64,000 nt of DNA from Odobenus rosmarus divergens (GCF_000321225.1 NW_004450459.1:2089819-2153818), one strand, 5' to 3'; counted from the stretch's first letter, positions 24,580-37,463 are shown. Translations and numbers: made by a program. The notes: generated by a model not told the origin, from the sequence alone.

Positions 24580-25490
24580 TTTTTAAAACACTCCCCTGTG
24601 ATTGAGATGTTCAGTAGGATGGGAACCCCTGCTCTAAAGAAAAGATCCACCAACTGATGCCTTGGGTTCTGAAAACCCTTCAGATTCTATGTTCCAGAAA
24701 GCCCAACCCAGCGTGCCTCCCTCTTCTAGGACACTTGGTTGTTCAACTTTTCTGTTATTCCTGGGAAGTCTGATATCCGCAGCTAAGATTTCAGTTTTTC
24801 TAATTTGCATATGTATTCTTTACCAAAGCTAAGACATGGTGGTGCTGAAACCGTAGCTCTGAGTTATTATTCTCCATGCTGCAACTCCCACCTTTAGGGG
24901 CAGAACAAAAATGGAAATCTGGGGGTATTTCTCTAACATTTCAATATCAATATTTGAAAATTTGCCAAAATGTTATATTTTAAAATCTAAAGGTGTATAA
25001 CATTTGTTCTAGGAATGTACATGTAATACATTATAGAATTTTTAAGAAAAATATTTAATAATTTTATTTAAAAAAAAGTTTGAGGACTCAGTTTACCAGT
25101 TTTTAACGTTTGACATTGTAATTCAAAGCTCAAATTTTCTCTCTTTCACTAAGGAAGTTAAAAAGACCTGCTTTTGGTTTTGTTTTTAATATACCTTCAT
25201 GGTCCTGAAGTTATATAAATTACATTTTTAAGGTTTGTTGTTGTTGTGGTCTTGAGCACCTGTTAGTTCATCATCTAGGCCAATGTATTTGGGGTCATTT
25301 ATACAATAAAACTTTTTCCAAAGCCAATATAGTTTACATTTACTTGTGTCACATAGGTTTCATTTCCCCCAGGCACACTTTCACAAAATGTTTTTGGTAA
25401 ACAGGCCAAGGAAAGAGTAAAAAGTAGCATTTGATTTTTTGTAAAATCAGCAAAAGCCTTTCCTAACAAAACTGACTTATTCTTCTAGTT
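24580..25490. other. Unclassified non-coding sequence
   Basis: AT-rich; no gene or repeat recognised. Confidence 0.4.
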
Positions 25491-25494
25491 GTCG

Positions 25495-25640
25495 AGTCAA
25501 AGTTTTAAAGCTGGAAGAGACCCCCATCTATTCCAACATCTTCATTTTCCTGTGACCCGGAGAAGTTAAGCAACATACCTGACTCTACAGTTAGTTAACA
25601 AAACATCAAAGACTACAATTTAGGCCTCCTGACCTAGATT
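25495..25640 (-). mobile_element. Ancient mammalian SINE-like fragment
   Basis: aaagctggaagagaccccca, gaagttaagcaacatacctg and aggcctcctgacct have the layout of MIR-era repeats; the family is not certain. Confidence 0.45.
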
Positions 25641-26249
25641 AGTTAATATAAGCTGAAAGCATTTGAATATTTGCAGGATCATCTGTCTGTGTGTAAGTAC
25701 ATGTGGTACATAATTTAGGCATAACACAAGTTTATCTCTTAAACATCAGTAGTGCTTGAAAACTATTAGAAATAATAAAAACTGAAATAAAATTTCAGAC
25801 TAAGGAAAGGTTCTAATTTCAGCAATTTATTATCACTCTTAATTAACATAAGCTTTGTAATAGAGATTAGCAAAGGAGGCCAAGTTAAAAGCAAATTGCT
25901 TAAGTAAATTGTTTTAGGTGCGTCTGGCAACATATAATACATTACATAATAAAATACAGTAAACCAACTATGCCAATTTTTGTAGTTCTCTCCAATAAAT
26001 TTTCTTCCAATAAGTACCATTAAGTGTCACTATATTATATTCTCAAATATGTGTTCCTGAGTCAGAACTCTTTGGTTGCAAGTACCAAAGCCAATTTCAA
26101 CTGGATTGGGATGAAGGGGTGATGGATTTTCTGGAACAGTACTGTGGATTTTCTGGAATAAGAGTGAGGTAGCTCAAGCACACTAAAGGAAAATTGCATT
26201 TCTGGGTGTTCAAGTAGGCAGTTAGTTAGGTTCTAACAGGATTCATGGA
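25641..26249. other. Unclassified non-coding sequence
   Basis: tttggttgcaagtaccaaag near 26070 looks repeat-derived but I cannot name the family. Confidence 0.35.
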
Positions 26250-26714
26250 GGCCAACAACAAGGAAACAATGGCCAGCTATCAGGAAGGTCAGAGGCCTGT
26301 CCTGGCAGCACTTTGCAAGGAGCCAGATCAAACCAGACAGGCCCAAATTGGCAGGCACCATGACAGGAAACCCCTGCCCAAATAGAGAAGAAAAAGTGCG
26401 GAACCCTTGCTTCCAAGAAATCCCAGGCCCAAGTAATGAATATTCTACCTGCTAATTAACAACCTTCAGTAAAATATAGAATCCCAATCCCCAAGGCGTG
26501 TGGCTCTCTCTCTCTCTCTCTCTCTACAGCTTGCGGGCTCTCACATCTCCAAAGTGGACTTTTGCTTTAATAAACTTTCGCATTTGTGTCACTCGTCTGC
26601 TGTATTATGCGTCTGTCCTTGAATTCTTTCTCATGACAAGACCAAGAACCTTCCACGATATCTTTGGGGCGGGCTGGGTTGAGGCCTCAGAACCCGGGGG
26701 GTCTCCCCAGTTCA
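26250..26714 (+). mobile_element. Class I endogenous retrovirus LTR (left edge uncertain)
   Basis: It has the layout of a gammaretrovirus-like LTR: a U3-like region with a CT microsatellite, a polyadenylation signal (taataaac near 26568), a U5 containing tcatgacaagaccaagaacc, and an end at CA (26714). A candidate primer-binding site follows. The left boundary and any matching second LTR were not found. It is an old, non-coding copy. Confidence 0.6.
26503..26525. repeat. (CT)n microsatellite
   Basis: A run of about eleven CT units inside the ERV LTR. Confidence 0.95.
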
Positions 26715-26716
26715 CC

Positions 26717-27000
26717 TGGCAACGTGGGGACCTCAGAGACCAGAGCAGAGAGCCAAGCAAAGTCAGTATCTTTCTCAGCCCCTTCTGTGAAACCTGTTTC
26801 TCTGTGACTTGCCTTCCATCTGTCCAGCAGCAAACCAGTCTGTTTTCGACCACGTGGAGAAGAGCCCCAGGTGGCACTGGGTGTACAGCCTCCAGCTTAC
26901 AGGTAGTTCTTGTAGAAAACTCTCAGGAGTGGCTGATATTTTGGGTCACATGAATGTTCAAACACTGAGCAGTAGAACAGATTTGGCCTATAAGGTAAAG
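26717..27000 (+). mobile_element. Candidate primer-binding site and leader remnant of the class I ERV
   Basis: TGGCAACGTGGGG begins two bases after the LTR end, where a tRNA primer-binding site is expected. I could not match it to a particular tRNA. About 280 bp of unrecognised leader-like sequence follows. No gag, pol or env similarity was found, and short open frames here look spurious. Confidence 0.35.
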
Positions 27001-28690
27001 GGCTGGGCATCATTAACGGGCAGCTTCCTTTAGGTGAGGAAGTCTCCTGAGAAGATAGGGGCATTACCAGGACAAGGAAGAAAGGAATACCAGGCCAACC
27101 AAATAATAGGTATTCGCTGCAAAATGTGTGCTTCTCTAAAGCTCACACTAGAAAGATGATTTTTATGAAAATTTTTTACCTATTCAAATATTAAAATCGT
27201 AATGTAAATTAGTTCAAGTCTCATCATTTAATATCAAGTACCCTTTTTCTGGTTTGTTGATGCTTCTTTAAAACCCTAGCCTAGAAAAATCCTTCAGTTT
27301 ATTCATGATTATGGTAGGAAAATATAGTTTTGCTTGATGGGAGCATTTTTACTTACTACTCGCATTATAAGTCAAAAAAATTTAGATCTAAAAATATTTT
27401 ATTCAAAGCTGAAGAGGTAAAAGCACTTGATTGTCAAATTCAATCAGCATAGTGAAATAGCCAGGTCTCATTCAAAGAGTATTAGTTAAGTTACAGAAAG
27501 AGTTCTTTAGTTTCTATTACATGGTGTTTCAATATGGGGCTAGGTCCTAGTTATTAGTAAGACAGAAAAGAATGTTAAAAACAAGCTTGGTCCAAGTCAT
27601 AAGGTTTACTTTGTTTTTCTAATGTGTTCTAGTCATCAGCCTGAATACAAAGGTCAGGAACATTTACCTCAGCCATTAAGCAATGTATTCTGCTCCAGGC
27701 TCTAAAATCGGAGGCCAGGGACGAAAGTCTTCCCTCCTAGCTTCAATTCTCTTGTGGTCAGAAGTGGGTCTCTTGTTGATCTACACGTAAAAAAAAATCC
27801 CATGTTCTTGAACAAAACAGGGACAAACCAGATTTAAAAATAATCTCCACGCATTGTCAGGCTCCCCCCACTCTGTCACTGTCTCCAGCTGCTGTGGGGA
27901 GGTATGTGAAACTGGTCTGTGACTCCAGCAGCTGAATGGAAGGAAGCTCAGGAGACATCCCATTGCACAAAGTCGGAGGAGGCACTACCAACACAAAAGC
28001 AAAGAATTGATTTGGTTGTGGGATAAAGTGGAAAATGGAAAGAATTGCCTTTTGTATCGGTCCAACTTTTCCTCTCCTTCTGAATAAAACATTATTATAT
28101 AACAAAGAGCCTTTAAACAATTTCTTTCTTTGTTAAATTGGCAACTTGACAAATACAGATTGTGTCATCCTGGGTTAGAGCCACTTCTTAGGGTGTGGAG
28201 TGACTTGATTCTGGCACTGTGGATCAATGTACTCAAGGCATGTGACACAACCTAGGTCCATGGCTCCCTGATATTATCTGAAATTTAGGCGAAAAAAGGA
28301 AAGCTTGTTTCCCTTTGGAAACTTGAAGAAAGGGAACCACAGAGCGGGCCTTAGTTGATCCTTTTATTCCAAAACCTTAACTTTTGTATACAAATTATAC
28401 AAACAAACCAAGAAATATATTCTATCATCATTCCTAAAGTGGGGAAAATAATAGGCTGGAGTTCTCCATTTAAAGGATGGCAGATGTGGGGCAAGAGCCA
28501 TTGCTGCTGCTCAACTTACCCTCCTGAAAGATGATCCTAGATGTCACATCTGTACAGAAATTGTGCCTAGATCCTTCTGAGGGAGAGTGTTCTGCTCTGG
28601 AACAGCATTTGGAGATTGTGTTCCTGGTTATATACAGCTGCATTCTTTTAATATCATATGACCAACTTTCAAGCATTTAACTCGGAAAAA
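27001..28690. other. Unclassified non-coding sequence
   Basis: No coding exon, RNA or named repeat seen in this 1.7 kb. Confidence 0.4.
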
Positions 28691-28699
28691 AAGGTGAGA

Positions 28700-28980
28700 G
28701 TGAACACAAACATGGGAAACGATGTTCAAGGATTAATTTGTTCATGAAATAAGAATGTAGTGCCAGCACTCTTTTAGGGACCTGGAGACAATGGCGAGGA
28801 CACTGTGAGTTTGCTCTTGGTCTGATTGGGAGATGGGAAACCAACCAAACACTCAGAGCAACATGGTACATACCAGACTTGTCATTAAGTTCTATGCAAA
28901 ATGCTACCAAGAGCCAGAGGACTCACTGCCAAGGTTTCTAGTGAAGGCTTCACGGGGGCTTTGATGCTTAAACTGAGGCT
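28700..28980 (-). mobile_element. Possible L2 antisense
   Basis: agtgccagcactcttttagg and gatgggaaaccaaccaaac suggest a diverged L2; weak. Confidence 0.3.
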
Positions 28981-30494
28981 AGTAGAATCAGTGCTGTCTA
29001 GGCTGGGAGAAGGGAGAAGAAGCAGAAGAATGTATACAGTGGCTGCAAGGCTCTGAAAAAAAAAGCATGCTACTTGGAGGAGAATTTCGAGTATTCTTGC
29101 TGTGGCTGCATGAGCAGAGAGAGGATCACCTAAGGCATGGAAATGCGGGCCGGGGTGGAAAATTCAATAGCCTGTGAGACCAGGTAGGTAATGTAAATGA
29201 TTGAAGAAGGCTAGCAGGTCTGGGTGCAAATGCATTTGCTGTGAGTGCCTGAGCAGACGGCTCTAGTACTAGGGGACACAAAACCTCTAAAAAATATTGC
29301 ACGGAATTATGCTTACCTCCCCAAATGTGAGAGATTGCCTCTTTCCATAGCCTTGCCAAGATGAGTATCTAGAGTAATACTTTTCATTCATTAAACAAAT
29401 ATTTACTAAGGGCCTTCTATTGTGAGCTATTTGTATTAAGAATTGAGGATACAGGAGTGAATAAAACAAAAATTCCTATTCTCATGGAACTTACATTCTA
29501 GTGAGGGGGACACAGACAAAATAGATAAAGAAGTAAAAGGTGTAGCTGTCAGATAAATGCTGTGGAGAAAAAGAAAAGAGGGACAACCTATAAAGAATGG
29601 GAGGTAGGTTGAATTTTAGATATTATAATCAGGAAAACCTCACTGAGAAGGTAGCCATTGAACAAAGACTAGAGGATGTGAAAGAGGGAGCTATGCAGAC
29701 ATCTACAGGAAGAGCATTTCAAGCAGAGGAAACCAGAGATCAAAGGACCTGAGGTGAGATCACACCTGCCTGGGAAGGGTGGTTAAGGGGGATGGGGTGA
29801 GAGGGAAAGAGATTGTATCGGATCTTTTAGGGAATTGGAAAGACTAAGGCTTTTGTTCTGAGCAAACTGAAAAAGCTCTCAGTGGTTTTGAGCAGAGGAG
29901 TGAGAGGTGGGCTTTGTATTATTAAAGACTCACTCTGGCTGCTGTGTGCAGAGCCGAATGTCTTGGGGGAAGGGTAGAAGCAGAGCGCGGCTGGAAGTTG
30001 AGAGCTATGGCTCCTGACAGATAGAGGGTGGCTTGGCCCAGGGAAGGGGCGGCAGGAGTGGTAGGAAGTGGTTGGATTCTGGTTATATGTTAAAGGTAGA
30101 GCACCAGGACTTCCTGACAGACTGGATGTGGGTGTCAGAGAAAAAGAGGGATCCAGGGATAACTATGGTGTTTTTGGTCTAAGCAATTAGAACAATAATA
30201 TTCCACATACTCTGGGGAACACTGCAAGGATAAGCAGTTTGGGCTGGGGGGATGGGAAGGGAGGCTTAATAATTTGGTTTTGGAAATGTTAGTTTAAAAT
30301 ATTTAATCAGACAATAAGAATAGATTTAGAATAAGCAGCTGGACATGAGTCTGGAGTTAAAGGAAGAGGTCTGAACGAGAAACATACATTTGGAATTTGT
30401 TGGTGTGACCTCTCCAGCCAATGAGGGTGGTGAAAAACCAGGATAGTGTGTTATCCTGGAAATCAAGTAAAAGTGTCTCAAAAAGGAGGGAGTG

Positions 30495-30695
30495 ATTGGG
30501 ACAACTGGGTGATGCAATCAGTTGAGTGTCCAGCTTTCAGTTTAGGCTCAGGTCCTGATCTCAGGGACATGAGATAGAGCCCGGCATCAGGCTCCACACT
30601 GAGCACGGAGTCTGCTTGAGTTTCTCTCTCCCTTTCCCTCTGCCCCTTCCCCCCCAATCTCTCTCATAAATGAATAAATATTAAAAGAGAGAGAG
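30495..30695 (+). mobile_element. Can-SINE, diverged, in the L2
   Basis: Head ctgggtgatgcaatcagttg, body ggagtctgcttgagtttctc, GA-rich tail. gagtgat occurs on both sides, and L2 resumes after it. Confidence 0.85.
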
Positions 30696-30734
30696 AGAGT
30701 GATCAATATTGTCAAATGCTACTAATAGGCCAAG

Positions 30735-31185
30735 TTTATTAGTCAGGGTTCCCTGAGAAATAGAACCGATAGGATGGATTGATATATAGATAGATATTGT
30801 ATTACACCTAATGTTGGGGGAAATGTCAGTCCTTTGTTCTATTCAGGCCTTTAACTAAATGGATGAGGCTCACCCACATTATGGAGGGCAATATGTTTTA
30901 TTCAAAGTCCACCAATTAATTTATGTATGTATCTATCCACCTATTTATTTATTTATTTAAGTAGGCTCTATGCCCAACGAACGTGGGGGTCGAACTCACA
31001 AAACTAGGATCAAGAGTCGCATGCTCAGTGACTGAGCCAGCCAGGCACCCCCAAAGTCTACCAATTTAAATGTAAATCTCATCCAAAAACACTTTCACCA
31101 AACATACAGAAAAATGTTTGACCAAATAGCTGGGCACTGTAACCCAGCAAAGTTGACACATAAAATTAACTGTCACAGCAAGTGA
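30735..31185 (-). mobile_element. ERVL-type LTR (MLT2-like) inserted in an antisense L2
   Basis: Reverse orientation of the same family as 1650-2081. The left part reads ttagtcagggttccctgaga and the right end reads acataaaattaactgtcac. A 5-bp caagt occurs at both edges (about 30733 and 31180), as expected for ERV integration. L2 sequence continues on both sides. A SINE at 30918-31051 is nested inside. Confidence 0.6.
30918..31051 (-). mobile_element. Older Can-SINE nested in the LTR
   Basis: Flanks caaagtccaccaatt (30903) and caaagtctaccaatt (31052) differ at one base. Confidence 0.88.
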
Positions 31186-31330
31186 AATAAATCTGAGCAG
31201 TAGCTATTGCATTTAGCAACATGGAGGTTATTGGCAACCTTAGGAAGCAGATTTGGTGGAATGGTGGGAGAAGAAAACTTGACTGAAAGGAGTTCACAAG
31301 AAAATGAGAGGAGGTCCTCTTCTGGTACAA

Positions 31331-31640
31331 ACCAAAAATGCCATGTATTTCTGGGTGCATAGGACCTAGGAGAAGGAAAACACAGCAGGCTATAAGCCCC
31401 TGGGGCAGACTGACTTGATGCTGGTTGGCAGCACCCAGAGAAAGAGCCTGCGGGCAAGATGGACAACTAATGGAAAGCAGTTCTCTCATGAAGCTAGAGA
31501 TCTAGAAGGGTAGCAGTTGTCCCAGGTCACTAGTGGGGTATTTGGCTCCACAGAGAAGAGAAGCTTTGGAAAAACACATCCTCAATTTATTAATATCAAC
31601 GAAATGAGAGTTATTAATCACTGGGTATAAAAAATATATA
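31331..31640. other. L2-flanking unclassified sequence
   Basis: May be more L2; not resolved. Confidence 0.3.
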
Positions 31641-31990
31641 AGCGAGCAAATTTTGAGCATATCAGAAACAACAAACATCAGATCTAGCCCCAGTGGTTTC
31701 AGATACTGGACTTAGCAGACAAAGAATATGAGAAAAAAAAAAAAAACCATAATGAAATGTTTACAGAAATAATAGATGAGCAAGTAATAAGAGGCCCTCC
31801 TATAAGACCAGACATATTTGAAAACAAACCAATAAGGTTTTCAGAAATAAAAAATAGAATTGTTAAACAATCTTGATTGGTTAAAACACCTGTTAGGCAC
31901 AGCCGAATAAAAATATTGATAAATTAGTTTCCAGATCTGAAGAAATGATATAGAACACAGTACAGAAGATAAGCAGATGGCAAATATGAA
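31640..31990 (+). mobile_element. Old L1 5'/ORF1-region fragment
   Basis: Resembles the family at 8040-8886 (gacttagcagacaaagaata, aatgaaatgtttacagaaat). Broken frames. Confidence 0.4.
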
Positions 31991-32674
31991 AGATTAAGAG
32001 CTATGGAAATAGTCACATGAGGTTACTAGGGAAAGAGAGAGAGAAAGCCCATTTGCTCCCTATGCCTAGCACCAAGCAGGCAAGCAGAAAATAAAACCCA
32101 CGTAGTTTATACACACCAGCACTGAGGCACCAAATTTTAGATTGATCTGATTTATATTTCCTTTTTGGGGGGAAGTTGGTAGGGGGTTGAGAAAATAGCG
32201 GAGCCAACAGAAGTTCCTTATCCCAGTTACCAGTGATAAATGTGATACGTAAACAGTGGGACGACTTACAATGTGCATGTTTTAAGAAAGGACTACAATC
32301 TTCCTGTACAACTAATCTTGCCATGTAACATCAGAATTGTCTTGTGGGTAGTTTCTTCTTCTGTGCCTACAAACATACTTAAGTTTCTATCTATTTATAA
32401 AAACCAAAATTCAAAGAATTCTTTCAAGCTATTATCCTTGCTTCCCCCTTCTATTCAGTGACAAATTTCTTGGGGAAAAAAAAATCAACTAGACTTGAAA
32501 TGATTATTTGTTCACTATTCATTCATTACTTCTGCCTCCCCACTTAACCAACTGAAACAGTTCTTTCAAAGTTAACAATGACTACTTATCATATTCAATG
32601 AATTTTCTTCCTCTCTCTCCTTTTTGTAGTACTTGATACTGTTAAGCACTCATTTCCTTCTTTTAATCAACAAA
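31991..32674. other. Unclassified non-coding sequence
   Basis: No gene or repeat recognised. Confidence 0.4.
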
Positions 32675-33130
32675 CATTTACTCAGTTTTTACTAATCTCT
32701 AACCTAGGCCCTTGGAGACAAAGAGATCAAATGGTTCTCTGATGTCAAGTGGTTTACTGCCTACTTATCAAAGAAGACAAGTGCACGATGAAGTGAAATA
32801 AAACACTAAAGGAAAAATTGCAACCTCAAATGAGGGAGTGCTCATTTCCACCCGAGGGGAGTCAGGACAAGCTTCACAACTGAATCTTCTTGAAAGAAGG
32901 TGTGTTGCCAGGTGGATGGACGAAGACTATGGCCATCATTTGAGGCAGAGGAAGCACGTGAGCAAAAGTATAGAGGCATAAAGCATCCAGGTTTGTTGCT
33001 GGGACCACAAAAAGCTCAATGTACTTAGGACAAAAGAACCAAAATTGGCATTAAGCTAGAATGATAGGGGATGAAAAATCAGGGAAGGCTTTGAACCCAT
33101 TCAAAGGAGCATGGACTTTATCTTATGGGC
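32675..33130 (-). mobile_element. L2/CR1-like antisense fragment
   Basis: caacaaacatttactcagtt, gaggcagaggaagcacgtg and aaggctttgaacccattc follow L2 antisense order but are diverged. Confidence 0.5.
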
Positions 33131-33920
33131 ACTAAGGGGGATGCTAAGGGGATTCTTTTTTCCTTTTAACTGTATTTGCAATTTAGAAATAACCCTCTTA
33201 CAGGAGATAGAGGCTGGATTGGAAGGTTATAAAGCTGGAGGAAGGAGACCATTTAGGAAACTTCTCAGTTCTGAGTGAGAGAGGGTAAGGGTCTGAACTA
33301 AGATGGGTCAGGCAAGTGTGAGAGATGGTGAACTGAGTGAATGACAGTCCCATCAGGAGAGAGAGGAGCAGGTTTTAAGAAGATTCTGTCAGAGATGAGG
33401 AGTGTGGGCTGGTTGGCATCCCGAAAGGTGTCTACTCCCATTGATGACCATGTATTACTTATTGGCCCTCTTGTTTTTGTTGTTTTTATAATACTGATTA
33501 TTTTCCTCATTATAAAATACATAACTTTCATTGCAGATGATTTGAAACATCTTGCAAGTAAGAAAAGCCACCAGATCTGATATAATATCTACATCTGATA
33601 ATCTAGATATTATAAAACATTTTAAAAGTATGAGCTATGCATATTGTACATTCTTCAAAAACTGTTTAATATTCTATATAGACTGTTATACCCTGTTTTT
33701 AAAATTTAATTATATATTAAAAGCACTATTCTGCATGAGATAATCTTTGAATATATCACTTTAATGACTGCACGGTGTTTTATCCTATGAATGAACTATA
33801 TTTACCTATTGATGAACATTAAGATTAACTTCTGTTTTGCTATCGGATATAATGTTGTGATGAACATACTTGCAAATAACATTAGATTACTCTGATTATT
33901 TCCTTGGTAGAAACTCCTGG

Positions 33921-34119
33921 GGGCACCTGAGTGGCTCAGTCAGTGAAGTCTCTACTTTCGGCTCAGGTCATGATCCCAGGGTCCTGGGATCGAGCCCTGC
34001 ATTGGGCTCCCTGCTCAGTGGGGAGTCTGCTTCTCCCTCTCCCTCTGCCTGCCACTTCCCCTGCTTGTACTCTCTCTCTGCCTCTCTCTCTGTCAAATAA
34101 ATAAATAAAATTAAAAAAA
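33921..34119 (+). mobile_element. Can-SINE in the L1
   Basis: Head gcacctgagtggctcagtca and (AAAT) tail; flanks actcctggg and attcttgga are approximate. Confidence 0.92.
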
Positions 34120-34420
34120 ATTCTTGGAAGTGAAATTACAGTGTTAAATTTATGAACAATAATAAAGTCTCTTGATACATATTGACAAACTTTTTCAAAT
34201 ATACTGTCCCAATTGATGATCCCATTAGCACTGAGAATTGCATTAAAATTTTTTTTCTTTTCTAGGTGTATAGACAAAGGTTCCTTCTTTCAATTTGCAT
34301 TTCCAGAATTACAAGTTAATATATTTATTGTACATTTGTATTTTCTTGTTTTATGAATTGTTCCTTTATGTTCTTTATTTTTCTATTAGAATTTTTTTCT
34401 TGAGTGGTATTAGTTCTTTA

Positions 34421-34601
34421 TTTTTTTAAAGATTTCATTTATTTATTTATTGGGGGGTGAAAAGAACAGAGGGGGAAGGACAAGCAGACTCCACGCTGAG
34501 CACAGAGCCCCATGTGGGGCTCGATCCCCCAACCCTGAGATCATGACTTGAGGCGAAATCAAGAGTTGGATGCTCAAGCGACTGAACCACCCAGGTGCCC
34601 C
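34421..34601 (-). mobile_element. Can-SINE in the L1
   Basis: Flanks tagttcttta (34411) and taattcttta (34602) differ at one base. Confidence 0.92.
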
Positions 34602-36619
34602 TAATTCTTTATATATTAAATATATTGATCTTTTTTGTCTGACATGCTTTTTTGCAAATATTGATATATATAGTTTTAGAATTATTTTATAGCTATATGT
34701 ATTTATTTTTTCCTTTGGAACCTTTGCTTTCTTCTCAAACACTTCTCTTTCGGTGTCTGTGATACTGCTTTATCCTGGTTTCCTATTTCTTTGTCTAGTT
34801 CTCTGTGGTGTCTAGCTGGCACTTCTTTCTTCTTCAAATAGAGATATTTGTCATGGTCTTTGGCCTTTTTCACTCATTGTCCTTATGCTCCGAAAGTTCA
34901 TCTATTCCAAATGTTTCAGTCTTTATAAATATCGACTCTCTTAATCTAAACCATTTTTCTGAATATGTACATAGCATCAAATTCAAAAGTACAAAATAGT
35001 ATACAGTGAAAAATAAGTCTCTTTTTCTCCTTGATCCCCAGCCTTTTTATTTCTCTCCTAGGAGGCAACTACTATTGCAGTCTCTTGTGGAGCCATCTAA
35101 GAATATTCTATGCACTTACAAATATTCATACAAATATTAGCAAGCAAGCTATATACAGTGTTCTACATATTACTATTTTCACTTCACAATAGATTTTGGA
35201 GCTCTTTTCCTACCAGTACACATGAGACAGCATTGTATTTCATCATGTGAATATATCATAACATTTTAAACCAGTCTTCTAATGCTAAATAAATATTTAG
35301 TCTGCTTCAAATCTATTGCAATTGATTATAAACATTATTTTGTACTTACAGGATAAGTACTTAGGGCTAGAATTGCTAGATAAAAAAGTATGTACATTTG
35401 TTATTTTAATTAATTGTTGTAAAATTTCCTTTCATTAAGGTTGTACCAATTCACAGCCCCTCTATCAATGCTTGGTAATTGTGTTATAAAATTTGGGGGG
35501 TTTGCCATTCTGATAGGTGAGAGCATCTCATTATAGTGTATAATCAGCTAAGAATTGCTGTCTTTGTTTATACATCTAAGAGAGATCTGTATTTCCTTTT
35601 TAGTAAACTATTTTTGATATCCCTTTCCCCTTTCTATTTTGCCTTGAATAGTTGGTGTTTTTTCTTGGTAATTTATAGAAATTTGCTTCTGATATGTTGT
35701 ATACATTATGCCTCAATTTTTACATAGGATGATTTTGTTGTGTTTTATTTTCTGCAGATCTTCTGTAGTTATTATGTAAACAAATACACCATTTCTTATG
35801 GTTTCTGAGTTTGTGTTATACTTAGAAAGGTCTTCCCGTACTGTTATTACTTAAGACAAAAATTTCCAATGTTTCATTCTTATACTTATACGGAGTTATT
35901 TTTATATCTAGATCTTTGATCTATCTGGAATTCATTTACATGCAAAGTGTAAGGTAGGAATCCAAAAAAAAATTTTTTTTTACTAAGTGCTATCCACTCT
36001 CTGCAACACCATTTGTTGAATAATTATACTTTCCGTCCCAATTTGAAGTGCTATTTTTATCACCTTCTTATGTTTTGCAATCCATTTCTGGATATTTTAT
36101 TATGTCATATTGATGAACGTGCTCCAACCTAGTTTAATTACTCTAGTTTTATATTATATAGTAGGCAGTCCCTTTTCATTTCTCTGTTCTGAATTTTTCA
36201 TGGCTTCCTTGTTTATGTATTTTTACATATGAACTTTAGAATCAGCTTGTCTAGTTCTAAATCTTAAGAATTCTTACTGTTATGTTGGTTGCAGTCAGGT
36301 TCAATTTACAGATTAATTTGGGAAGAATCAACATCTTTATGATGCGAAGTCTTCCAATCCAAGAACATACATGTTTTTTATTTGTTTGGGTCTCCTTTTG
36401 TGTCCCTCAGTAGTGCTTTTCTTATATAAATGATGAACATTTATTTTAAAGTTTATTCTCATATTTCATCTTTTTGTTCTAACATCTATGATGCCTGTGC
36501 AAATCACTTTCATATTGGTACCTCTACCTTAAAATCTTTTAGAAGCACCACACATATGTGTCCAGCTATATTTTAGATATTTCCACTTGCAAGTTCTGCT
36601 GTTATTTTATTTTATTTTA

Positions 36620-36715
36620 TTATTTTTTTTTAATAGACTCTATGCCCCATGTGGAGCCCAGTGCAGGGCTTGAACTCATGACTCTGAGATCAAGACCTGA
36701 CCTGAAATTTGAATT
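36620..36715 (-). mobile_element. Older Can-SINE fragment
   Basis: taatagactctatgccccat, gggcttgaactcatgactct, gagatcaagacctgacct; the head (left-arm) end is missing. Confidence 0.75.
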
Positions 36716-36724
36716 ATCATTCTC

Positions 36725-36830
36725 CACTAGCCAAAGTGTAATCTGCCTTCCTCAGTTTTGTATCTTACCAATGCCTGGTGTAGGGCCATGTGCCTGGCAC
36801 ATAGTAGGCTTCTCTACGTTTTCTGAGTTG
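36725..36830 (+). mobile_element. L2 tail fragment
   Basis: aatgcctggtgtagggccatgtgcctggcacatagtagg-type ending; short. Confidence 0.4.
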
Positions 36831-36925
36831 AAACCCTTGGATGTGCGCCTTCTCTCTCTTTTCCTCTCCTTCTCTCTCTCTGCAGGATCTGAGGATCAGA
36901 TACATCACTTGGGGAGCCTAGTGCA

Positions 36926-36976
36926 AAGAAGGAGCAGGAGGAGAAGAAGAAGAAAGAAGAAGAAGAAGAGGCCCTG
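36926..36976. repeat. Purine-rich (GAA/GGA)n tract
   Basis: Nearly pure A/G on the plus strand. It accounts for the Arg/Lys run in the 188-codon frame here, which is not considered a gene. Confidence 0.9.
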
Positions 36977-37447
36977 GCTGAAAAAGCAGGAAAAAGTGTT
37001 ATTAAAGGTGCTAAAATATAAAGCTTCTTCTTTGTGGGCCGTACTTCGGGACCTGGGAAATAGCCTCCTCCTTGACAACTTCTTATCTGATGATTTTAGT
37101 GTCTCATTAATGATCATTTCCTGATCCCTATTACCTCTGAGGTAACAAAATGGTATTCTTTCACCTTTAGACAACAAAAACTAAATGAAACTTTTCGGAA
37201 GCTCCAATAACAAAAATGCATTGTCATTTCTGAAGAGAATGGGAAATTGGCACTCGGGTTTAAACCCAGAACTGAGATTTCGGTAGAAAAGCAAAGAAAA
37301 GGCTGTGAAGTAAGAAACATACCAAGAAGGGGTCTCTTTCTTCTAAAAGCTGTCTGTGCATGCCAGCAAGAGTAGTAGCCACTTCCTGCTAAACTAAAGC
37401 TATACTCTTGAACAGTTATAAGTCCTTGGGCAAATAAAAAGAGTAAA
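36977..37447. other. Unclassified non-coding sequence
   Basis: No gene or repeat recognised. Confidence 0.4.
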
Positions 37448-37463
37448 GATCTAGGACAGGAGT

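Larger units (their letters stand above)
29380..31330 (-). mobile_element. Long antisense L2, interrupted twice
   Basis: Runs from attcattaaacaaatattt through tcactgagaaggtagccatt, ctcactctggctgctgtgtg, tggttggattctggttatat and, after the interruptions, tttagcaacatggaggttattgg. Interrupted by the SINE at 30495-30695 and the LTR at 30735-31185. Confidence 0.8.
33440..36540 (-). mobile_element. Old L1 antisense, split by SINEs
   Basis: Contains ttctgatctttgatctatct-like text, caacaccatttgttgaataa, attaatttgggaagaatcaa and attttggagctcttttccta. No intact frame. The part at 34620-35000 is not clearly L1. Confidence 0.65.

Noticed and set aside
36558..37124. 188-codon plus-strand open frame with an Arg/Lys-rich run
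   Set aside because: It runs through an older SINE fragment, an L2 tail and a purine tract; the basic run is simply (GAA/GGA)n.
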